Source of the DNA: Parvularia atlantis
Lineage: Eukaryota > Opisthokonta > Rotosphaerida
Assembly (NCBI GenBank): GCA_943704415.1
Contig: CALSCO010000284.1
Span: forward strand, 1-51,567
Reading direction: 5' to 3'
DNA: 51,567 bases
Shown here: piece by piece, positions 45,120-51,567 of the stretch
Layout of the letters: every line of letters begins with the position of its first letter
Position numbering within the stretch: the stretch's first letter is position 1
Position numbers and translations under genes: made by a program
The notes under the pieces: generated by a model
What the model saw: the letters and a program-made list of their open reading frames with translations, nothing else
What the model was told of the DNA's origin: nothing
Databases searched by the model: none

Positions 45120-45129
45120 ACGTACAGAA

Positions 45130-48100
45130 CTACACCGACTGCGCCTTCTCGCGGTACACCTTGGCGCCCGTCCACAGCCCGAGGTCGTAAAGGTACGACG
45201 CGTAGCCAACGTACATCGACGCGGTGACGGCGCGCCCGTGGTCGTCGCCTGCGACACGGGCGGCGTCAGCACCAGCTCGAGCGAGCGCGCGGCCGTTGCA
45301 CGCACTCAAGTCGTTGAGCACGACGCCGAGCTCCTCGCACGCCGTCGTCAGCAGCACCGCGCGCTCGTAGTGCTTCTGGTCGAGAAGGAGCTGCCGTGCC
45401 GACGCGAACGCGCCCAGCGACAGGTACTGCCGCAGTGCCTTCTCCTGCGCCACGCTCCGAGCGTCAGCGGAGGGGCGTGCACAGCACACGCGCAGTGCGC
45501 ACGTATTCGCCGTTCTGCCGCAGGTGCTGTGCCCAGCGCATGTTAACGACGTGCGCCTCGCCTGTGCGCGCGTCAGCCGTGCGGTGCACCGAGGGCTCGT
45601 AACGCACGCGCAGAGAGCGACGACTTGGCCATCACCGCCGCGTCCCGCCACAAGCCGTTGTTCTGCAGGTAAGTGCACGCCTCGAGCCCACGCCCGAGTA
45701 GGCACAGCAGCTGCACGCCCTCGAGCAGCTCGTTGTTGGCGATCAGGCTCGTCGCGACTACCTGCAGCGTGTGCTCGAGGTTCGCCGGCGCCTTGATGGC
45801 CGCGATCAGGCACGCCTTGAGCGCGTCGGCGCGGTAGCCCGCCGTGTTGGACGGCGTCTCCAGCAGCAGCTGGATCGCCTTGTCGTACTGGCTCAGCACG
45901 AGGTCTAGTCGGCGGCGTGTCAGCACGCGTTACGCGCTGCAGGCTGCACGCACTGTTGTGCACGGTCGCCTGCATGAGCTCGTTCGTCGTCGCGACGCGC
46001 TCCAGCTGCGCCGTCCGCCGCACCTCACGCGCGCGCACATCGGGCGCCGGCGCGAGCATGTTCAGGTGCGCTGGTACACTGCCGACCGCCGCGCTCGCCG
46101 GCCACGTGTCCAGCACGAGCTCCGGCGGCGCAGCCGACACCACTGACGCCGCCACGACCGTCCCGCGCCCGGGCTGGTCGCCAAAGTGGTCCCAAACCTC
46201 GTGCAGCCCGTCGACAGGCCCCGCACCCGTCGTGTCCTCCGGCACGGGCTCGACGGCGGCCTTGTCTGTGGCGGGCGAAGCAGCGGCCGGCGACCGCTCG
46301 CGCTCAATTGCCTCAGTCTGAGCCATCTGACGCGCGGTCGCGGCGTTGACCGCGACGAGCCGCCACAGGTCCACCTCTACGCATGCGGCTCAGCCACCAG
46401 CGCAGGCCATGCGAGAGCCGCACCGTGCAGGTCGCCGAAAAACTGCGCCACGCGCGCCAGGCGCACGACCAGCGGCTGCGACGAGTCCTGCGAGTCGCGC
46501 GCGTTGTCAGCAGACACACGTGAACCCTCGCAATGTGCGCACCTGCAGCCGCTCACGCACGCGCAAATCCAGCTGCGCCAGGCGGGCTGTGAGCACAGAC
46601 CGCGCGCCCTCGTCGTCCTCGCCAGCCGTGCTCGCGACGCCGGCCGCCCAACCGGGGCGCGGCTCGAGCGCACAGCGCAACAGCGACTGCTCGCGCGTCG
46701 GCAGCAGCGCCGGCACAAGCACCGGCGGCGAGCGCACGTAGTCTGCGCGCACACGAGTGGTCAGACGCTGATCAGGGAGCAACGCGACATACAGCTGAGC
46801 GGCGACACGCAGCGCCGCAGCCCCAGGTCGAGCACGCGCAACGAGCCGTCGGTGAGGACTGTGCCCCGCAAGCATCAGCAGCCACCAGATCGCTGGCAGC
46901 GGCGCGCGCACTGCACACGGGGTTCTCGGGCGTGAGCCAGTCGACGTCCGTCACCCGCTCGGCCGTGTCGCCTCTGCGGCAGCGCAAGTGAGCGACAAGC
47001 GTGCGGCGCTGCGAGCTCGCACCGCGCTGCTGCTGCTGCCGCCGCTGCCGCTCCCGCCGCCGTGCCGGTCGCAGCGGCCATGAGCATGTCGGTCGTCTTC
47101 TTGGTCGTGTCGTCGCTCGCACCCTGGCCGTCGCCTTCGCCGCTCTTTTTCGCCTCGGCTGCAAACGGCCACGACGATACGCACTCGGTCGTGTCCATGT
47201 CCCAGATGCCCAGGCCGTCCGCAAACAGCACAAGAACGCGCCGCCCAGAGCGGTACGGGCAGACGCGCACGCGCCGCACCTCGCCGTACGTCGTCGTGAC
47301 CGGCCTGCGCGCACCGTGAGCGCGGCACAGCAGGAAAGGCTGCACGCACTTGGTCCGCTGCGACTTGTACAGGTAGTAGTGCAGCGCGCCGCTCGCGTCG
47401 CCCGTGATCAGCATGCTCTCCTTCTTGTCCCTACGCCGCACATGCGCGTCAGCGTCTGGGCAACGGCAAGGCGCATGGGCGCCGGGTCGCACCAGGCCAG
47501 TGCCGTGACGGTGTACACGCCGCTGCGGTGCGGGAAGCGGCTGTCCTCGCTCAGCACACCACCAGACACCGAGTAATGCACCAACATGCCTGGGCAGCAG
47601 CAGCGTCAGCCGGCCGGCTGTGAGCATCACGACACGTCCGTCGCACCTTCCGTGAGCGTCACAATCAGCTGCTCCGGCCCACCGCCGCCGCTCGGCTTGC
47701 GCTCACGCTGTGGCCCGCTGTTCTTGCGCGGCGTTGTCGACGTGGGCACGGGGGACCACTCGGCCGCGGTGATGGTCGTGTGCGGCACAGTCGAGCGCGA
47801 CAGCGTCAGCGTTGTCAGGTCCCACAACTCGAGCGGGCTGCGCAAGCGGTCAGTGCTGCAGCGCGGCGCAGCAAACGTGCACACCTGTCCTTCCACAGCA
47901 CAATGAGGTACTGCCGCCGCGGCGAAACATGCATCGCCGTGATCGCGATCTGCTCGTGGACGCGGTCCTGTGCGAAAACACATGAGCACTCGCGCAACAG
48001 GATCGGAGGCGGCCCGCACCGTCTTCAGGTCGTCCACACGGCCCGTCGCAAGGTCCACCAGGCGCAGCAGCGTCTTGCTTGCGCCGGACGACTGCGCGTC

Positions 48101-50054
48101 CCAGCCGGCAACCACCATGCGCCGCGCGTCAACCCTGTCGAGGCCCACGCGCGTGAGACAGAGCAGCAAGTCACAGCACCAGTCCGCACCAGCGAACGAT
48201 GCGCACGGGCAGGTCCATCACAGCCACGTCTCTCAGCACGCGTCCCGTGCGCACTTCAACCAGCTGCACATGCCCCGAGCGCGCTCCCAGCGCGACGCAG
48301 TGCACCCTGCTAGGCGGCGCGTCCTGCGCCGGGATAACTTCGATGCACAGCGGCTGGCACGCGCGCAGGTGAGCAAGAGCAGCACGTCGCGGAGGCACAT
48401 GCACACGTTCGGCGCGATGAGTTCCACGAGGCCTGTGATCGTCAGGCGCGGCACGATGGTGGGCTTCGCCTCAAAGTCAAAGAGCATGCTGGCGGCGCGC
48501 GCGGTGTCAGCGCTGCGCAGCATTGGCCGTGCATCGACGCACATCTGCCCGTCTGACGACAGCCCGACGATCTGCGTGTCGCGCACTGGGTTGCCGGCGA
48601 TGTCGAAGAACTGGCACAAAGCACCGTGACGCATGCAGAGCAGCGCAGAGCGGCTCGCGCACCTTGTCGGGCCGGCTCGGCTTGAGCACGTCCGTGTGCG
48701 CGACGATCGAGTACATCCACGCGGCGCCGAGCTCGGCCAGCGAGGCGTCCGGCGCCACGCGCCGCCGCGCCCGCACTACGATGCTCCCGTTGTCGTGCAG
48801 GCAGAACAGAAGCTCCGGGCAGCTCCGCGACAGCAGCAGCCGCACGAACCCGGCCGCGCGCGGCTCGTTCGCCACAACGGCCATGATCTGCCGGCCCGCA
48901 CTGGTCTCACGGTGCCGTCCACGCGCGCTCATACGAAAACGCACCTGCACGATGTTGATGTCCATGACCAGGATCTCGCCGCGCGTCACAAAGTAGACGA
49001 TGCCGGGCTCGCTCGGCGAGTACGCCACGTCGACGATATCGGCACTCGCCATCAGCTCGCCGGGCGTCGTGAACGTGCTCGCCTTGTCACGCGCGCTCGT
49101 GCGGAAGTTCTGGAAGCGCTCGAACGCGCGCGGCGTCTGACGCACAGCCATCAGCGCTCGCCCACAGCCGGAAGCGAGGGCGCGCACCTTGCGAGCAGCG
49201 CTGGGCGCTGAGTGCGTCTCGCCCAAGTGGAACTTGCGCACGCCCGGCTCCTTCCCGCGTTCGCCGGTCAGGCCTGCCACCGTTGCTCAGCCTGCTGCAC
49301 AGCAACACCGCGCGGCTGCTGCAGTGACGCACCGTTCAGCACGTACAGGTACGCGTTGGCCGTCAGCAGGCACGCGTTGGCCGGCTCGGTGGGGTCAACG
49401 ACAAAGTGCAGTAGGTCGCCCTGGAAGTCGCGGCTCCAGACGCGCGAACCCGTGCGCAGATTCCATAGCGCGAGCGTGCTCGGGGCGTACAGCACGGCGA
49501 GGTGCTCGTCGTTGTCGGGCTGGAACTCGATCGCGATCACGCCCTGGGCGCAGCAAACAGCTTAACCAGCGAAACGGGGCGCGTCAGACACGCACCTTCT
49601 GCGCCGTTGGCAGGGTGAGCGTGGTCGAGGGGCGCGTGCGCTGTACGTTCCACAGCAGCACGCGGCCCGCGACGTCGCCCGACGCGAGCCGCAGCTGGCG
49701 AACACGGTTGTAGCTGCAGCGGTCGTCGCCGCGCGCCCATCGGACGACGACGACGGTGGCGGCGTGGCCGTGCAGCGTCTGCGCGATCTGCAGGCTGTCG
49801 GTGTGCAGCACGACGACGACTTCGTGGCTAGCGAAGGCGAGCAGGCCGTGCACGCCCCAGTCGAGCGCGCCGCGGTTGTGCGGATGCAGCTGGCCGGGCA
49901 GCGTCCGCGGCGCCACAGTCGCGATTGCGGCGGGTCCCGTCGTCGTCATCGTCATCGTCGGCGCATCGCGATGGCCCGCCACGTGCGACGGCGGCTGCTG
50001 CAGCTCGCGCGACACCGAGCGCTGCGTCACAAGCCGCGGCGGCGGCGGCGCCAT
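45130..50054 (-). CDS. WDR11: WDR11 (BRWD2) WD40 / alpha-solenoid protein
   Basis: The minus-strand gene starts at 50054 (MAPPPPRLVTQRSVSREL). The conserved opening is ARTLTG-like VAPRTLPGQLHPHNRGALDW then GVHGLLAFASHEVVVVLHT. It continues with WD40 repeats (LRLASGDVAGRVLLWNV, LAVLYAPSTLALWNLRTG, LLFCLHDNGSIVVRARR). The C-terminal solenoid reads DKAIQLLLETPSNTAGYRAD, LKACLIAAIKAP, LIANNELLEGVQLLCLLGRG and CTYLQNNGLWRDAAVMAK, ending AKVYREKAQSV at 45130. Order and spacing match vertebrate WDR11 (about 1,220 residues). WDR11 works with FAM91A1 at the trans-Golgi to tether AP-1/TBC1D23-type endosomal carriers. There are many short introns, and exon-intron boundaries in the middle (46500-48700) are only roughly placed. 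Confidence 0.9.
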
Positions 50055-50168
50055 CAGCCCGACAGAAAAGTGACACCTCTCGTTCAGCCATGACAAGCGC
50101 GCGACATAGACGAGCGCGACCACGTGGATAAGCTACTTTCTGTGGACGCCTGTAACGAGAGGGGCCGC

Positions 50169-51567
50169 TCACTGCACGCCGAAGAAGAGGCTGCCGATGG
50201 CGAGAGCCACGGCCGCGCCGAGCGTCGAGAGCGTGCCGATGATGGCTGCCCGTGCGCGCGACGCCGAGTGAGCTCACGTGCAAGCGTAGCCAACCGACGC
50301 ACCCGTCGCAGTCGCGTTGAGCACCGACTGCAGCGACTGCAGGATGAGCGCGTTGACGCTGACAGAGATCAGGAAAGACTCGATCCAGGCGATCGTCTGC
50401 GCGCGGCAGGTACGTGAGCGCACACTCTCACTCGCCGTCCGCAGCGCACCAGGCTGTTGGTCGGGTCGACCACGTCCGCGGCCGCGCCGTAGAGCGCCGT
50501 CACGACGATCGAACCGGTTGACAGCAGCGCGCACACTGCAAACAGCACGTACTCGACCCTGCGTAGGCGGGTCAGTGCCGAACCCGATCCAGCCCGCAGC
50601 TTGCCGCGCACCAGGACGGCACTGAGATCTCAAAGATGCCCTTGGACGCGATCTTCTCCGTTGCCGGATCCACGCCCATCACCGACGCCTCGCCGGGCTT
50701 GATGTCCGAGTCGCTCCGCATCATCAGCGCCATCTCGAACGCCGTGTCGCCGTTGATGTGCACCATGCCCGGGCGCTCGATCTGCTTCATCAGGAACTGG
50801 ATCAGCGTGAACAGCAGGAAGGTGATCAGCGACGTGAGGAAGCCCACGGCCAGCTTGAGCGCGATGCTCTCGGCGTTGAAAAAGTCGCTGCCGGCCGTGT
50901 ATTGGAAGAAGACGGCCGAGATAGCCAGGTTCACAAACAGCGCGCTCATCGTGCAGCACACGCGCGCGAACCGCGTGCCCTGCCGCCACCCTCACTGGTC
51001 AGCGACGGTGCAAGTCCACACAGGCGCGCGCGCACCATCGAGATCGGGTCGAAGAAGATCGAGACGTAGCTGTGGTTGTAGCGGAAGCCGAAGCGCGCCG
51101 ACATGTACATGCGCTGCCAGATCGTCAGCTTGGTCCCCGCCGGCCACCACTCGGTGCCGTACGCGTCCTTCCACGTGTCTAGGTGCAGCTGCGCGAGTGT
51201 GTGAGCAGACGAATGCAAGCGCGTGAGCTGTGCGCACCGTCTTGAGCAAGCGCGCCGAGACCGGCTGCTGGTACAGCCCGTGCGTCTTGTCGATGAACTC
51301 AACCAGCTCTTCCCGTCCAGGCTTGCGACCTCTGGTACGGTACCGCCTGTCCATCGCAATGGCGTAGATCGACAGGATGATGAAGATGAACAGCAGGCCT
51401 GCGATCGTGACCCAGCTGCCGGGCTAGGTGAGCAACAGCGCGCGTGCAACGGGCGCACGCACGCCGCGATCAGGCCGGGCGACTGCAGGTTGATGGTTGG
51501 CGGGATGATGATTGGGTTGACGCGGATGGTGATCGAGCCGAGCGCAAACTCGGTAAAGTGCGTGCAC
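50169..51567 (-). CDS. GPS/polycystin-1-like membrane protein (C-terminal part)
   Basis: The gene runs off the window end, so only its 3' part is visible. The first residues, CTHFTEFALGS, fit the C-terminal end of a GPS autoproteolysis motif (C-x-H-x-T-x-FA). Next is a membrane segment (AWVTIAGLLFIFIILSIYAI), then a cytoplasmic part with TWKDAYGTEWWPAG and FGFRYNHSYVSIFFDP. TRFARVCCTMSALFVNLAIS then AVFFQY is typical of the second membrane segment of polycystin-1/REJ proteins. Three to four more hydrophobic segments follow, and the end is IGSLFFGVQ at 50169. Five introns are phase-consistent. Full polycystin-1 has about 11 membrane segments; here only about six follow the GPS and no polycystin cation-channel domain is seen, so a truncated or distinct architecture is likely. 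Confidence 0.78.

Overview
This is nuclear DNA of a unicellular eukaryote with a GC-rich, very compact genome. The evidence is the gene set (RNF213, TRIP4, KDM8, RBBP4, HYPK, ESCO and WDR11 homologues, a PHD-TFIIS-SPOC protein, a PX protein and a polycystin-like protein) and many tiny introns of about 37-70 nt. The introns mostly start GTGCGY and end with a CTGAC/CTGAT/CTCAC branch-like motif a few bases before CAG. The mix of metazoan-like families (RNF213, polycystin-like, EGF proteins, WDR11) fits a protist near Obazoa/Amoebozoa, for example an apusomonad such as Thecamonas. That placement is a guess; the sequence does not name the organism. I saw no tRNA, rRNA, CRISPR array or recognisable transposon.

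Layout. 3-1730 (+): 3' part of an EGF-repeat multipass membrane protein. 1960-20006 (+): one giant gene of about 18 kb with dozens of introns, an RNF213-type AAA+ ubiquitin ligase. It carries P-loops for AAA2, AAA3 and AAA4, a decayed RING and an altered RZ finger. 20068-20325 (-): weak small ORF. 20806-26460 (+): PH-RUN-PDZ-PDZ scaffold. 26518-29011 (-): TRIP4/ASC-1. 29022-30713 (+): secreted-type isoaspartyl dipeptidase (IadA). 30741-32075 (+): KDM8/JMJD5. 32149-34918 (-): PHD-TFIIS central-SPOC transcription factor. 35366-37270 (-): RBBP4/MSI1 histone chaperone. 37559-39524 (+): F-box/leucine-rich protein. 39585-40951 (+): short acyl-CoA-synthetase-like enzyme. 41019-42058 (-): type I phosphoribosyltransferase. 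42321-43078 (+): PX protein. 43136-43696 (-): HYPK. 43782-45119 (+): ESCO cohesin acetyltransferase. 45130-50054 (-): WDR11. 50169-51567 (-): C-terminal part of a GPS/polycystin-like membrane protein, cut by the window edge.

Functional themes are housekeeping: chromatin and transcription (RBBP4, PHD-SPOC, ESCO, KDM8), translation quality control (TRIP4, HYPK), membrane traffic (WDR11, PX, RUN-PDZ) and surface proteins (EGF, polycystin-like). There is no operon logic. Neighbours are packed with gaps of 10-300 bp, and two divergent start codons lie only 10 bp apart.

The most interesting observations are the natural variant of RNF213 (RING largely lost, RZ-finger histidine replaced by tyrosine with a nearby new cysteine) and four introns, deduced from reading frame and homology, that begin with GC instead of GT.
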